64,000 bases of DNA, taken from positions 2,232,001-2,296,000 of the forward strand of contig NC_014962.1 in assembly GCF_000186345.1 (NCBI RefSeq). The letters run 5' to 3'. This document shows positions 43,035 through 53,296 of the stretch, one piece after another; positions within the stretch are counted from its first letter, which is position 1; every line of letters starts with the position of its first letter. Origin of the DNA: Isosphaera pallida ATCC 43644. GTDB lineage: Bacteria > Planctomycetota > Planctomycetia > Isosphaerales > Isosphaeraceae. Both the position numbers and the translations under genes were made by a program. A model generated the notes under the pieces. It was not told the DNA's origin. It saw only the letters and a list, made by a program, of their open reading frames with translations, and did no database searches.

Positions 43035-44125
43035 GACGCGGCGGAACCCATATCGGTGAACAGTTGAGCCAACGCGAGGAAGTCCTGGCGCTGGGCGACG
43101 GTCAAGGGAGCCTCTTGAAGCAATTCGACTGCTTCATTCCGCAGGTCGTGCACCCGCTGGCGACACAACGCGACGGCGCCCGACCTCACAATCAGATCGC
43201 GTAGGCGACGACGGCGTTCTAACCCCACCGGGGCCTCTAGCGCCTGCGCCAATGCGGCGCGTCCCAAAGGGTCGAGGACTCGGTGGGCAGTCCAAAGCAC
43301 GTAGGTCCGCTTGCCGGTGTCGAGATCGGCGTGGTCGCCGCGCTCCAAATCGTCCTCGAGCGATTCAAGGTCGTTGCAAATCTGATATCCAAACCCGAGA
43401 AGATCACCAAACCGGTTGAGGCAGCGTCGGGTCGCCGCCGGCGCGTTGGCCAACGCCGCGCCCAACACCAACGGACCGGAGACGGTGTAGCGGGCGGTCT
43501 TCCAGCGGTAAAGCGTGGTGATGTCCTCTTCGGTGATTGACTCCAGCGAGCGGCCGTCGTGCAAGAGGTCGAGCGACTGACCCAAGCCGGTCTCGATAAG
43601 CATTTCGGCGATGATCCGCACGACTCGAGCAAGTCGAGTACCTTGGAGCCCCGCACGGCCCAGCATTCGAATCGCCAGGGCAAACATCCAGTCGCCCGCG
43701 ACGATTCCAAGATCGCCCGCGGTTCGGGCCGAAACGTTCAGACCTTCGCGGTAGCGTTCATGAAGGGTGGGACGATCGCGCCGGGTCAGGCTCTGGTCCA
43801 TCAGATCATCGTGAACCAGCATGAAGGCGTGAAGCGCTTCCAAAACCACGGCCACGTTCCAGACGGGAGCCGGCGGCGGTTCGAATCGCTGGGTCAAAAT
43901 CCGATACGCGGCCAGACACAACCGAGGACGGATCCGCTTGCCGCCCTCCAGCGTGAACTTGAGCGCCTCTTCGACGAGGGGAGCAACTTGGGGGTTGCAG
44001 GCATAGCGGCGACGGGTTTGGTCGAACACCCGGGTCAAGCGGGCGTCGATGCGGGCGCGATCCTCGCCGGGCATCAGACGTGTCAATGAAAAGGCCAGGT
44101 CGGGCGTTCCTGCGAGTTGAATCAC
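43031..44125 (-). CDS. crtE: Geranylgeranyl/polyprenyl diphosphate synthase
   Basis: The all-alpha isoprenyl synthase has GGKRIRPRLCL and the first Asp-rich motif HDDLMDQS. The second motif reads QICNDLESLEDD, with Asn replacing the first Asp and Ser the last, so it departs from the usual DDxxD. GTG 44125 has GGGGA upstream; ATG 44074 is an alternative that also retains the domain. The 364-residue product would supply GGPP (or FPP) to CrtB. It heads the carotenoid operon, and a 16-bp palindrome lies 186 bp upstream. Confidence 0.9.
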   Translation of the reverse strand: MIQLAGTPDLAFSLTRLMPGEDRARIDARLTRVFDQTRRRYACNPQVAPLVEEALKFTLEGGKRIRPRLCLAAYRILTQRFEPPPAPVWNVAVVLEALHAFMLVHDDLMDQSLTRRDRPTLHERYREGLNVSARTAGDLGIVAGDWMFALAIRMLGRAGLQGTRLARVVRIIAEMLIETGLGQSLDLLHDGRSLESITEEDITTLYRWKTARYTVSGPLVLGAALANAPAATRRCLNRFGDLLGFGYQICNDLESLEDDLERGDHADLDTGKRTYVLWTAHRVLDPLGRAALAQALEAPVGLERRRRLRDLIVRSGAVALCRQRVHDLRNEAVELLQEAPLTVAQRQDFLALAQLFTDMGSAAS

Positions 44126-44310
44126 GTTCGGGTCCCCGGGGCGGACGGGTCACCGTGGCCGTCTCGACGTCGGAACGGCGGACGTCAAACGGCGGGGCGG
44201 CGGATCAAGACGCTTGCAGCGTAGCCGCTCGGAAAGGTCTCGGAAAGACGACACAATCTGTTTCCCGACCAATTCCCGCCGTTTTTCACCGGTTTGACCG
44301 CTTGAAACGC

Positions 44311-44326
44311 TTGTCGCGTGCGACAA
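44311..44326. promoter_or_regulatory. Palindrome TTGTCGC-GT-GCGACAA upstream of crtE
   Basis: Perfect 7-bp arms with a 2-bp centre lie in the 293-bp gap between crtE and yacG, on the upstream side of the carotenoid operon. It is a candidate regulator site; no factor is identified. Confidence 0.4.
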
Positions 44327-44418
44327 ATGCGCCGCCAACCGTTCGACATCCTCTTGACATTACGGCGCAAGCTCACCCTCACCACTTCGCTCGGACCTCT
44401 GGAGCGACCGACTCCCCG

Positions 44419-44631
44419 TTATTCGTCCGGGTCCGACTCCACCGGCCCGACCGGTTCTTCGGCCTCCTCCTCATCCGGGCCGCAGGCTGTCGCCGGAATC
44501 CGGTAATCGCCGTCAATCCATCGCCCCAAGTCAATCAAGCGGCAACGCTCCGAACAAAAAGGAAAGCTCGGCGTCGCCTCGAACGAAACGAACTCGAAGG
44601 ATCGACCGCAAATCGGACACCGCATCACCAT
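44419..44631 (-). CDS. yacG: YacG-like zinc-binding protein (DNA gyrase inhibitor family)
   Basis: ATG 44631 follows GGAGG at 7 nt. The 70-residue protein has the YacG zinc knuckle C5-x2-C8 ... C26-x3-C30 and the family signature [22 protein letters not shown], then an acidic tail. E. coli YacG binds GyrB and inhibits gyrase; here the role is inferred by homology. It follows fmdB by 114 bp on the same strand, downstream of the chaperone cluster. Confidence 0.9.
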   Translation of the reverse strand: MVMRCPICGRSFEFVSFEATPSFPFCSERCRLIDLGRWIDGDYRIPATACGPDEEEAEEPVGPVESDPDE

Positions 44632-44745
44632 CACCCAACCTCCGATCCTTGGTCGTCCCGCCAACCCCGAGCGGATGGATGATTCCACCCCCTTGTTGTC
44701 ACCAAACCGCCAACCTGTTCACTCCTGGATTCCAATGAGTGAGAT

Positions 44746-45096
44746 TCACGAGGACGTCTTAGCCGAGGCAGCTGAGGAAACCAAGGTACCCTTGGACGAC
44801 GGCGATGCCGAGCCGTTGGACGACCGCGATGCCGAACCGTTGGACGACTCTTTTACCGTCGAGCCACCCAAGGCACTCGACTTATCGGCCTCGGCCCCTT
44901 TGCGGTAGGACTCACTGCGATAGTCGGTGATGTAAAACCCTGACCCTTTGAAGAGAATCGCCGCCCCGGTACCGAGTTTGCGGCGCAGTTTGGGCGCGCC
45001 GCAGGCGGGACACACCGTCTGTGGTTCCGCCTTGATGGACTCGAAGGCGTCGAACTCATAACCGCAAGCCTCACAAACATACTCGTATGTTGGCAT
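44746..45096 (-). CDS. FmdB-family zinc ribbon protein
   Basis: The start MPTYEYVCEACGYEF is diagnostic, and GGAGG precedes it. Zinc ligands are C8, C11, C29 and C32. GSGFYITDYRS is the usual middle motif. The 116-residue protein ends in a Ser/Asn/Gly/Ala repeat (two SSNGSAS units encoded by a 24-bp tandem repeat), likely a disordered tail. Function is unknown in general. It follows grpE by 141 bp. Confidence 0.88.
   Translation of the reverse strand: MPTYEYVCEACGYEFDAFESIKAEPQTVCPACGAPKLRRKLGTGAAILFKGSGFYITDYRSESYRKGAEADKSSALGGSTVKESSNGSASRSSNGSASPSSKGTLVSSAASAKTSS
44792..44848. repeat. 24-bp tandem repeat in the fmdB tail
   Basis: TTGGACGAC recurs at 44792, 44816 and 44840 with a near-identical 24-bp unit. 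It encodes the repeated SSNGSAS segment. Confidence 0.8.
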
Positions 45097-45237
45097 CGTG
45101 TATCGCCTCCGTTCACACGGATATGAGAACACTGGGGACTCTTGATCGTAGCGGCCGCTCAAGGTGATTGGGGAAACCGACGGACGCGGGGTTCGGGGTG
45201 GGAAGCTGAGCCGTTCTTGGGGCGGCTTAGTTCGACC

Positions 45238-45846
45238 TCAAACGCTTTGGGAGGGATCGCAGGCAACGACGACCTGGGCGGGGCGGAGCAATCGGTCGTG
45301 GTGCAGGTATCCCTTACGATGCTCATGGAGGACGGTGCCGGCGGGATGATCGCTGGAGGGTTGATTGGTCAGCGCTTCATGATGATGCGGGTCGAAGGGT
45401 TGATGAAGCGCGACGATCGGCTTGACGCCGTGTTTGTTCAGAATGTCGAGCAGCTGTTTATGGACCATCGCCACACCGTCGCGCAACGAGGCGGTGGCGG
45501 GATGATCCGAGGCGGATGCGTCCACGGCGTCCAAAGCGCGTTCCAGATTGTCTACCACCTGAAGCAACTCGGCGGCCAGGGGACCGACGGCGTATTTGAT
45601 TTCCAGTTCGGCTTGCGCCCGGGCTCGTTTTTGGAAGTTCACATGGTCGGCCAGGGTGCGTTGGAGCTTGTCACGCAGCTCGTCGCGTTCCTGGGTGACC
45701 CGAGCGAGTTCCGCAGCGAGCGGATTCTCCACCGCCTGGTTTTGGGGGGACTCCGGGGGAGGACTCGAGGAGGTCTCCTCGACCACTGCCGGAACTGGTT
45801 GAGGTTCGGCGGTGGACTGGGGTTGAGGATTGTTGGGAGTGGTCAT
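45238..45846 (-). CDS. grpE: Nucleotide exchange factor GrpE
   Basis: GrpE drives ADP release from DnaK. The 202-residue protein has a Pro/Gln-rich leader and a long helix (AAELARVTQERDELRDKLQRTLADHVNFQKRAR). VDNLERALDAVDA and the beta-domain motif HQPFDPHHHEAL follow, though the usual EVLRPGYLL end reads EHRKGYLHHDRLLRPAQVVV. It follows dnaJ by 188 bp. dnaK is not in the window. Confidence 0.93.
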   Translation of the reverse strand: MTTPNNPQPQSTAEPQPVPAVVEETSSSPPPESPQNQAVENPLAAELARVTQERDELRDKLQRTLADHVNFQKRARAQAELEIKYAVGPLAAELLQVVDNLERALDAVDASASDHPATASLRDGVAMVHKQLLDILNKHGVKPIVALHQPFDPHHHEALTNQPSSDHPAGTVLHEHRKGYLHHDRLLRPAQVVVACDPSQSV

Positions 45847-46034
45847 GGGAGGGTTCCAGGTTCGAGCGTGATTCGGCGAAACGGTGTGGTCGAATTGGTT
45901 TGTCTCCGCGAGACGCGGGCTCCGGTTAAGCGATGCCCGGACTCGCCGAAGACCGGGATTCGGGAACGAGGCGGACCGGCTGGAGGGTGGTTGGAGGCCA
46001 CGCCGGAACGGATGAACCCTGCTTCTTCAAGGTG

Positions 46035-47207
46035 TTACGGACGATCTTCCGGTGGAGAGGGGGAGCCGGAGGACTCGGCGGAAAAAAAATCGCGCACCTT
46101 CTCGAGAAACGACTTGCGACGCGGTGAGACGTTCTCGTGTTCGAGCTCGGCGAGTTCGCGGATCAGTTCTTCCTGACGCGGGTTGAGTTCGCGGGGAATC
46201 TCGACGACCACCTCGACCAGCAGGTCGCCGCGGGTCCGGCCGCCGCGTTCGGGAACGCCCTGGCCCTTGATCCGGAACACCTCGCCGCTCTGGGTGCCGC
46301 GTGGGATGGTCAGGGTCTGGGCTCCGTCGAGAGTAGGGACCTGCAAATCGGCTCCCAGCGCGGCTTGAGCGAAGCTGATGGGCACCTGAGTGACCAGGTT
46401 GAGACCGTCCCGCTCGAAGAAGGGGTGGGGTTTGACGTGGACTTGCACTCGCAAGTCGCCGCGTTCGCCGCCGAGGTCACCAACTTCGCCTTGACGGGGG
46501 ACGCGGTACCACTCGCCCGAATCGACCCCTGGCGGTAGGGGAATGGTCACGGTCGTCGGGACCACGACCCGCCCGCTTCCCCGACAGGTGGGGCAGGGGT
46601 CGGCGATTCGTTGGCCCTTGCCTTTACAACTGGGGCAAGTCGTCGCCACTTGGAAGAAGCCCCGGGAGTGAACCACCTGGCCGCGACCGCCGCAATAGTG
46701 ACACACGACCGGTTTGGAGCCGCGACGTGCGCCAGTTCCCCGACAGTCCGGGCAAATCTCGGAACGACGCAGCTCCAGGGTTTTGGTGACCCCACGTACC
46801 GCTTCTTCCAGCGTCAACTCCACCCGCGCCAGCAAATCCTGACCGCGACGCGGACCGGTCGCCCCCCCCCGCGCCGCGTGGCGAAACAGGTCGCCAAACA
46901 GCGAGGAGCCGAAAATCTCGCCGAACATCGACATCACGTCGTCGGTCGTGGCGTTGCGGAAGTCGTGAACGCCTGCCCCTTGCAAACCGGCGTGACCGAA
47001 CCGATCGTAGCGCTGACGCTTCTCCCGGTCCGAAAGCACTTCGTAGGCTTCCGCGGCTTCTTTGAATCGCTGTTCGGCTTCGGGGTCGCCCGGGTTCAGG
47101 TCTGGGTGGTATTTCTTGGCCAGGTTGCGGTAAGCGACTTTGATCTCCTCGAACGACGACGACCGCTCGACGCCGAGAACCTCGTAATAATCGCGCTTGG
47201 CGGCCAT
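46035..47207 (-). CDS. dnaJ: Chaperone DnaJ
   Basis: The type I J-protein has a J domain with HPD ([11 protein letters not shown]). There is no long Gly/Phe linker in the usual form, only a short GFR-like segment ([18 protein letters not shown]). Four zinc-finger repeats follow: [24 protein letters not shown] and CPTCRGSG. The C-terminal substrate domain ends with KKFLE-like [10 protein letters not shown]. Length 390 is standard. It works with DnaK and GrpE. It lies 478 bp after a groEL copy. Confidence 0.95.
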   Translation of the reverse strand: MAAKRDYYEVLGVERSSSFEEIKVAYRNLAKKYHPDLNPGDPEAEQRFKEAAEAYEVLSDREKRQRYDRFGHAGLQGAGVHDFRNATTDDVMSMFGEIFGSSLFGDLFRHAARGGATGPRRGQDLLARVELTLEEAVRGVTKTLELRRSEICPDCRGTGARRGSKPVVCHYCGGRGQVVHSRGFFQVATTCPSCKGKGQRIADPCPTCRGSGRVVVPTTVTIPLPPGVDSGEWYRVPRQGEVGDLGGERGDLRVQVHVKPHPFFERDGLNLVTQVPISFAQAALGADLQVPTLDGAQTLTIPRGTQSGEVFRIKGQGVPERGGRTRGDLLVEVVVEIPRELNPRQEELIRELAELEHENVSPRRKSFLEKVRDFFSAESSGSPSPPEDRP

Positions 47208-47560
47208 GAACGGATCACCTTCCCCAGCGGAGACTCACACCCATTCCACATCGTGCTCGTCGCGTTTGCGACGTGACCTCTCACCCATGCGGGATGCGGA
47301 ACGATAGCATACGACACGCCTCATCGCCAAAGGCGCGGGGCAACTAAACCACCCCACCACCCACGCAGTTCGATTGTGCGAAGAGACCCCATTGGGGTTT
47401 AATCCGTCCTGGAGGCGAACCGGGCGTCGGTCGTGGGACACGCGGCTGCGATCCGAACCGGGTCGCGTTCCTAACGCTGACCCCCCCTGGGGTGGGTGGC
47501 TTGGAGTTGGCCCGCGCCTGGACTTCGACGATCGGAGTCGCGGTCTGATCTGAAGAGACG

Positions 47561-47598
47561 GTGTGGGGGTGGTTCATTGTCGAGAACCACCCCCACAC
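47561..47598 (-). terminator. Strong hairpin downstream of groEL (14-bp stem)
   Basis: GTGTGGGGGTGGTT and AACCACCCCCACAC are perfectly complementary, with a 10-nt loop. It lies 88-125 bp after the groEL stop. There is no U-run on the minus strand, so termination is possible but may not be intrinsic. Confidence 0.5.
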
Positions 47599-47656
47599 TT
47601 GGGAAGAAGGCGATCGCGCCGCTCACTTCGTCGAGCCGGGTTCACCCGCAAGGCAA

Positions 47657-47674
47657 CCCGGCCGCGAGGCCGGG
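47657..47674 (-). terminator. GC-rich hairpin just after groEL stop
   Basis: CCCGGCC-GCGA-GGCCGGG forms a 7-bp stem with a tetraloop, 11 bp after the stop. It could stabilise the mRNA end or aid termination. Confidence 0.4.
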
Positions 47675-47685
47675 CACGCGATGGC

Positions 47686-49308
<1,623 letters not shown>

Positions 49309-49557
49309 GTTGAAGACTCCGGTGGAAATGGTTCATCGCTGAAACAAGAAACCGTGCGGAACGGGACCCCAAACCAGGGAACCCGAACACGCCATCAGGG
49401 TGCGGCGAAGCATCGGGTCGGGTCCATCCACGGAGGAGAAGGTGGGGGGATCCTCTCGACCGCGGCGCGACTTGCGTGGTGTGTCGCGTCATCGCCGGAA
49501 CCGGCCAGGCCACCTTCTCCGAGTCGGCGGAGACCGCGAACTGGTCCGCGGGTGGAC

Positions 49558-49854
49558 TCAGTTGACGATCTTGGCCAAAACTTCGGACTCGCGGAGGATC
49601 TTGACCTCCTTGCCATTGACCTTGATCTCGGTGCCGGAGTACTTGCCGAACAGAATCTCGTCGCCCACGGCCAAGCCGATGCTGGCCCGCTCGCCGTTGT
49701 CCAGCAACTTGCCGGGGCCGACCGCCAGGACGCGACCTCGTTGAGGCTTCTCCTTGGCGGTGTCGGGCAGCACAATGCCGCCGGCGGTCTTCTCTTCGGC
49801 TTCGACCTCTTCGATCACGACCCGGTCGTCAAGCGGACGAATGGTGATGGACAT
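49558..49854 (-). CDS. groS: 10 kDa co-chaperonin GroES
   Basis: The 98-residue protein has the GroES landmarks [10 protein letters not shown], mobile loop [18 protein letters not shown] and roof segment [20 protein letters not shown] 49854 has GGAGAG 7 nt upstream; the longer upstream ORF sequence is not part of the protein. It is the only groES in the window and sits between two groEL copies, so it may cap both. Confidence 0.96.
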   Translation of the reverse strand: MSITIRPLDDRVVIEEVEAEEKTAGGIVLPDTAKEKPQRGRVLAVGPGKLLDNGERASIGLAVGDEILFGKYSGTEIKVNGKEVKILRESEVLAKIVN

Positions 49855-50051
49855 CGTTGATCTCTCCGAAAAACACAACAGACTTGAAGAAAGGGACGAA
49901 CACCAGAACCGAATCGGATGGGGAACACCGGCGGAATGGGTCACCGCGTCGAGGCGATCCCATGAGGCCGATGAAAACGACCTCGGACGCGATTCCGGGC
50001 CGCCAAGCAGGTTCGACCGAAAATCGCGCCGCGCCTGGGTTCCCACTGACA

Positions 50052-51689
50052 TCACATCATGCCCATACCGCCGTGGTCATGGTGGTGGTGGTGATGGCCG
50101 CTTTCCTTAGCCTTGGTCTTGACCTCGACAACGATCGCCTCCGTGGTCAAAAGCAAGCCCGCAACCGAGGCGGCGTTCTGCAAGGCGGTGCGGGTGACCT
50201 TGGCCGGATCCACCACGCCAAAGCTGAACATGTCGCCGTATTCGCCGGTGTCCGCGTTGAACCCGAAGTGGGGATCGGTATGACGACGCACCTTGTTGAC
50301 CACGACCGCGCCGTCGATCCCCGCGTTCTCGGCGATCGCGCGAGCGGGCTGCTCGATGGCCCGACGGACGATCTCAACCCCGAGCCCCTCATCCCCTTCC
50401 AACTTGATCGCATCCAGCGCGGCCGCGGCGCGAATCAACGCGGTCCCGCCGCCGGGCACGACCCCTTCCTCCAAAGCAGCGCGGGTGGCGTGCAGGGCGT
50501 CCTCCACCAACGCCTTCTTCTCCTTCATCTCGGTCTCGGTGGCCGCGCCGACCGAAATTTGCGCCACGCCCCCAGCCAACTTGGCCAGACGCTCCTGGAG
50601 TTTCTCGCGGTCATAGTCGCTGTCGGTAATGGCGATCTCGCGCTTGATGCTCTCGGCGCGTCCTTTGATCTCTTCGGGTGAGCCGGCCCCTTCGATGATC
50701 GTGGTGTTCTCAGAGGTGATGATCACCTTGCGGGCGCGTCCTAGGTCGTCGAGCTTGACGCTTTCCAGATCGATGCCCAGATCCTTGAAGATCGCCTTAC
50801 CGCCGGTGAGGGCCGCCAGGTCGCCGAGCATCGCTTTGCGACGATCACCGTAGCCGGGGGCCTTCACTGCCGCGGCCTGGATGATATTGCGCAGCTTGTT
50901 GACCACCAAGGTCGCCAGCGCGTCGCTTTCCACATCCTCGGCGATAATCAGCAGCGGTTTCTGAGCCCGGGCGATCTGTTCCAGCAGCGGAATGAGCAGC
51001 TTAGGCGAACTGATCTTTTCTTCATGAATCAGAATGTAGGGGTCTTCAAGAACCACTTCTTGACGATCCTGATCGGTCACGAAGTGGGGCGAGAGGAAAC
51101 CGCGGTCAAACTGCATGCCTTCGACCACCTCGACAGTGGTCTCGGCCCCCTTACCTTCCTCGACAGTGATGACGCCGTCGCGTCCGACCCGCTCAAAGGC
51201 GTCAGCCAGACGTTCGCCCACGGTCGGGTCGTTGTTGGCGGCGATGGTGGCAACCTCGGCGATTTCCTTCTTGCCGGAGATCGTCTTGGCCTGGCTCTTG
51301 ACGTGTTCGACAACCGCCTCGACGGCACGGTCGATGCCACGCTTCAGGGCCATCGGGTCGGCACCGGCGGCCAGGTGCTTGAGACCTTCGCGGAAGATCG
51401 CCTCGGCCAACACGGTGGCAGTGGTGGTGCCGTCACCTGCCGCGTCGGAGGTCTTGCTCGCGGCCTCCTTGACAAGCTTGGCCCCCATGTCCTCGTAAGC
51501 GTCGGTCAGTTCAATCTCCTCGGCCACCGTCACCCCGTCCTTGGTGACCGTGGGAGCGCCCCAGCCTTTGTCGATGACCGCGTTGCGGCCCCGCGGCCCT
51601 AAGGTGCATTTCACCGCTCGCGCCAACTTGCCCACGCCCGCAGCCAGCTTTTGACGGGCATCCTCGTCGTAAATCAGGGTCTTCGCCAC
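50052..51689 (-). CDS. groL: 60 kDa chaperonin GroEL, copy 1, with His/Gly/Met-rich tail
   Basis: I chose GTG 51689 (product starts as [13 protein letters not shown]) because GGGAG lies about 8 nt upstream; an in-frame ATG at 51704 lacks a site. The 545-residue protein has [36 protein letters not shown] and [11 protein letters not shown]. Its tail reads [15 protein letters not shown], combining the usual GGM end with a natural His cluster. It is first in the groEL-groES-groEL order. Such tails in chaperonins can bind metals, which may matter here; that is inference. Confidence 0.95.
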   Translation of the reverse strand: MAKTLIYDEDARQKLAAGVGKLARAVKCTLGPRGRNAVIDKGWGAPTVTKDGVTVAEEIELTDAYEDMGAKLVKEAASKTSDAAGDGTTTATVLAEAIFREGLKHLAAGADPMALKRGIDRAVEAVVEHVKSQAKTISGKKEIAEVATIAANNDPTVGERLADAFERVGRDGVITVEEGKGAETTVEVVEGMQFDRGFLSPHFVTDQDRQEVVLEDPYILIHEEKISSPKLLIPLLEQIARAQKPLLIIAEDVESDALATLVVNKLRNIIQAAAVKAPGYGDRRKAMLGDLAALTGGKAIFKDLGIDLESVKLDDLGRARKVIITSENTTIIEGAGSPEEIKGRAESIKREIAITDSDYDREKLQERLAKLAGGVAQISVGAATETEMKEKKALVEDALHATRAALEEGVVPGGGTALIRAAAALDAIKLEGDEGLGVEIVRRAIEQPARAIAENAGIDGAVVVNKVRRHTDPHFGFNADTGEYGDMFSFGVVDPAKVTRTALQNAASVAGLLLTTEAIVVEVKTKAKESGHHHHHHDHGGMGMM

Positions 51690-52145
51690 AACTAGGTCTC
51701 CCATCCAAATCAATGACGCGCAACGACGCACATGCTGTTGGACTTCACAACGCGTGCCCCCAAGTCGGGTCGCGTGAACCACTCTCCCGCCGGCTCAATC
51801 GCCCAAGCCGCCCCACTCACGAAGCGCTCGGGCGGAGTCGTCGGACAGGGGATCGTCCGCTTCAACAAGCTCCGTGCAACTTTCATACCACCCAGAGTCA
51901 TTTGTCCTAACCTCGCTTTTGATCGAGACTTCCAGCGAGCCAATCACTTTGGGCACCGGACATGAACCTGCCGGAATGGCAGGTTCGCGGAAGGAAACCG
52001 ACTGCCGGAATGGAAACGATCAAGGTACGCAAGGCTGCAGGCGCGAGGGCCGAGGCTTGCCGGGAAAGCCGCGTCGGGGGATCATCCCTCAACGCTGGCG
52101 GACAGTTCTGGTTGCGTCCCTGGTCCCGCTCGGGAAGTTGTTCCA
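51690..52145. other. Divergent region between groEL copy 1 and the methyltransferase
   Basis: These 456 bp hold a 9-bp hairpin (51964-51986) and a repeated CTGCCGGAATGG, but no CIRCE and no clear sigma-32 site. No gene is apparent. Confidence 0.55.
51964..51986 (+). repeat. Hairpin GAACCTGCC-GGAAT-GGCAGGTTC with a downstream direct repeat
   Basis: Perfect 9-bp stem with a 5-nt loop. The 12-mer CTGCCGGAATGG (51968-51979) recurs at 52002-52013. It lies upstream of the methyltransferase start and could be a regulatory RNA or operator pair. Confidence 0.55.
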
Positions 52146-53012
52146 ATGTTCACTCTCACCGACAACTCGCGGCGGGTTGGTGACTCCATCGACGAACGGA
52201 TGGATCCCAACCGGGCCGGAGCGCGGATTTTTTGGGAGCATGTGGCCCGCTACCGTTTCGCCGCCGGGTTTGTGGCTGGGCGCAGCGTGCTGGATGTGGC
52301 CTGCGGCCTGGGCTATGGGGCGATCGGTCTGAAACGGGCTGGAGCCTCGGCGGTCCTAGCGCTGGATCGGGACGCCTCCACCTGCCAACGGGTTCTCCAC
52401 GAGGCACGCCGACACCCGGTGGATCACGCCCCGCGGATCGTCCGCGCCGACGCCCTGCGTTTACCGCTGGCCGACGCTGCGGTGGAGGTGGTCGTCTCGT
52501 TCGAGACCCTTGAACATCTGACCGACCCCGCGCGGTTTTTGGATGAATGCGTCCGAGTTCTTCGACCCGGCGGGCGTTTGATCATCTCGACCCCGAATCG
52601 GCCAGTTTATCGAGAGGGAACGGACGGGGTGGACAATCCCCACCACCTCCACGAACTGGACGCTGGGGAGTTCCGCGACCTGTTGACACCTCGCTTCGCG
52701 CGCTTCGACCTGTATGGTCAGACCCCCTATCATGCCCCTTGGTGGCGGACCGCCTCGCTGAGGGCGGAGCGTTCCGCCTGGCTGAAAATCAGGGGATTTT
52801 GGCGTGTAGCGTCCTGGCTTTGCCCACGACGGCGCTCCGACCTGGACCCAACGCTAAGGCACCTTGCCCCGGCGATTGTGGCGGGCGAGGTTGGCGATTG
52901 CTCCGGCCCCTCTTGGGCGCAGGCGTTCGACCCGTTCGCAATCCGCCCTTGGACCGACGAACGACACGACTCCCCTTGGTATCTGCTGGCGGTCGCCGTG
53001 CGGGACGGATGA
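52146..53012 (+). CDS. Class I SAM-dependent methyltransferase
   Basis: The 288-residue protein has motif I LDVACGLGYGAIGL, an acidic residue after strand 2 (ALDRDAS), VRADALRLPLAD and motif IV VVSFETLEHLTDP. ECVRVLRPGGRLIISTPN follows. The HHLHELDAGEF segment resembles that of methyltransferases acting on sugars or lipids. Substrate unknown. It stands alone between groEL (divergent) and the aldolase gene (285 bp on). Confidence 0.87.
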   Translation: MFTLTDNSRRVGDSIDERMDPNRAGARIFWEHVARYRFAAGFVAGRSVLDVACGLGYGAIGLKRAGASAVLALDRDASTCQRVLHEARRHPVDHAPRIVRADALRLPLADAAVEVVVSFETLEHLTDPARFLDECVRVLRPGGRLIISTPNRPVYREGTDGVDNPHHLHELDAGEFRDLLTPRFARFDLYGQTPYHAPWWRTASLRAERSAWLKIRGFWRVASWLCPRRRSDLDPTLRHLAPAIVAGEVGDCSGPSWAQAFDPFAIRPWTDERHDSPWYLLAVAVRDG

Positions 53013-53296
53013 GCCGCAATTGGACCCCGCGGAACAACCAGTCCCGCGTCGCGGATGAAGACACGGTGAGAATTGGCTCCACCCGCCACGCTCCGACCGC
53101 CACAATCAACCACGCGCGGGGATTCGCACCGCGACCCACCTGAACAAACCCGCGTTCGCCATCACTTCGGGGTTGGAGTCGCTCGCCGCGCGTTGGTCCA
53201 TCCGCTGTGATCTGATCTGATCCGATCAATGACCCGACCCCAAAACCCATCCTTACCACCCATCCTTACCATGCTTGTTGGGAGATCCAATCGACC

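Larger units (their letters stand above)
47208..47685. other. groEL-dnaJ intergenic region
   Basis: These 478 bp carry two hairpins near the groEL end and the small inverted repeat CGTCGC-GTTT-GCGACG (47258-47273), 51 bp before dnaJ. No CIRCE (TTAGCACTC-N9-GAGTGCTAA) is seen. No gene is apparent. Confidence 0.6.

Noticed and set aside
50052-50110. His cluster as a sign of an engineered tag
   Set aside because: It is within the natural GGM-type tail of a chromosomal groEL; His-rich GroEL tails occur naturally.
51690-52145. CIRCE or sigma-32 promoter ahead of groEL
   Set aside because: No TTAGCACTC/GAGTGCTAA pair, and a CTTG...CCCC-like match has wrong spacing.
53206-53228. GATCT/GATCC tandem run before the aldolase gene
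   Set aside because: Only four 5-bp units; too short to assign meaning.
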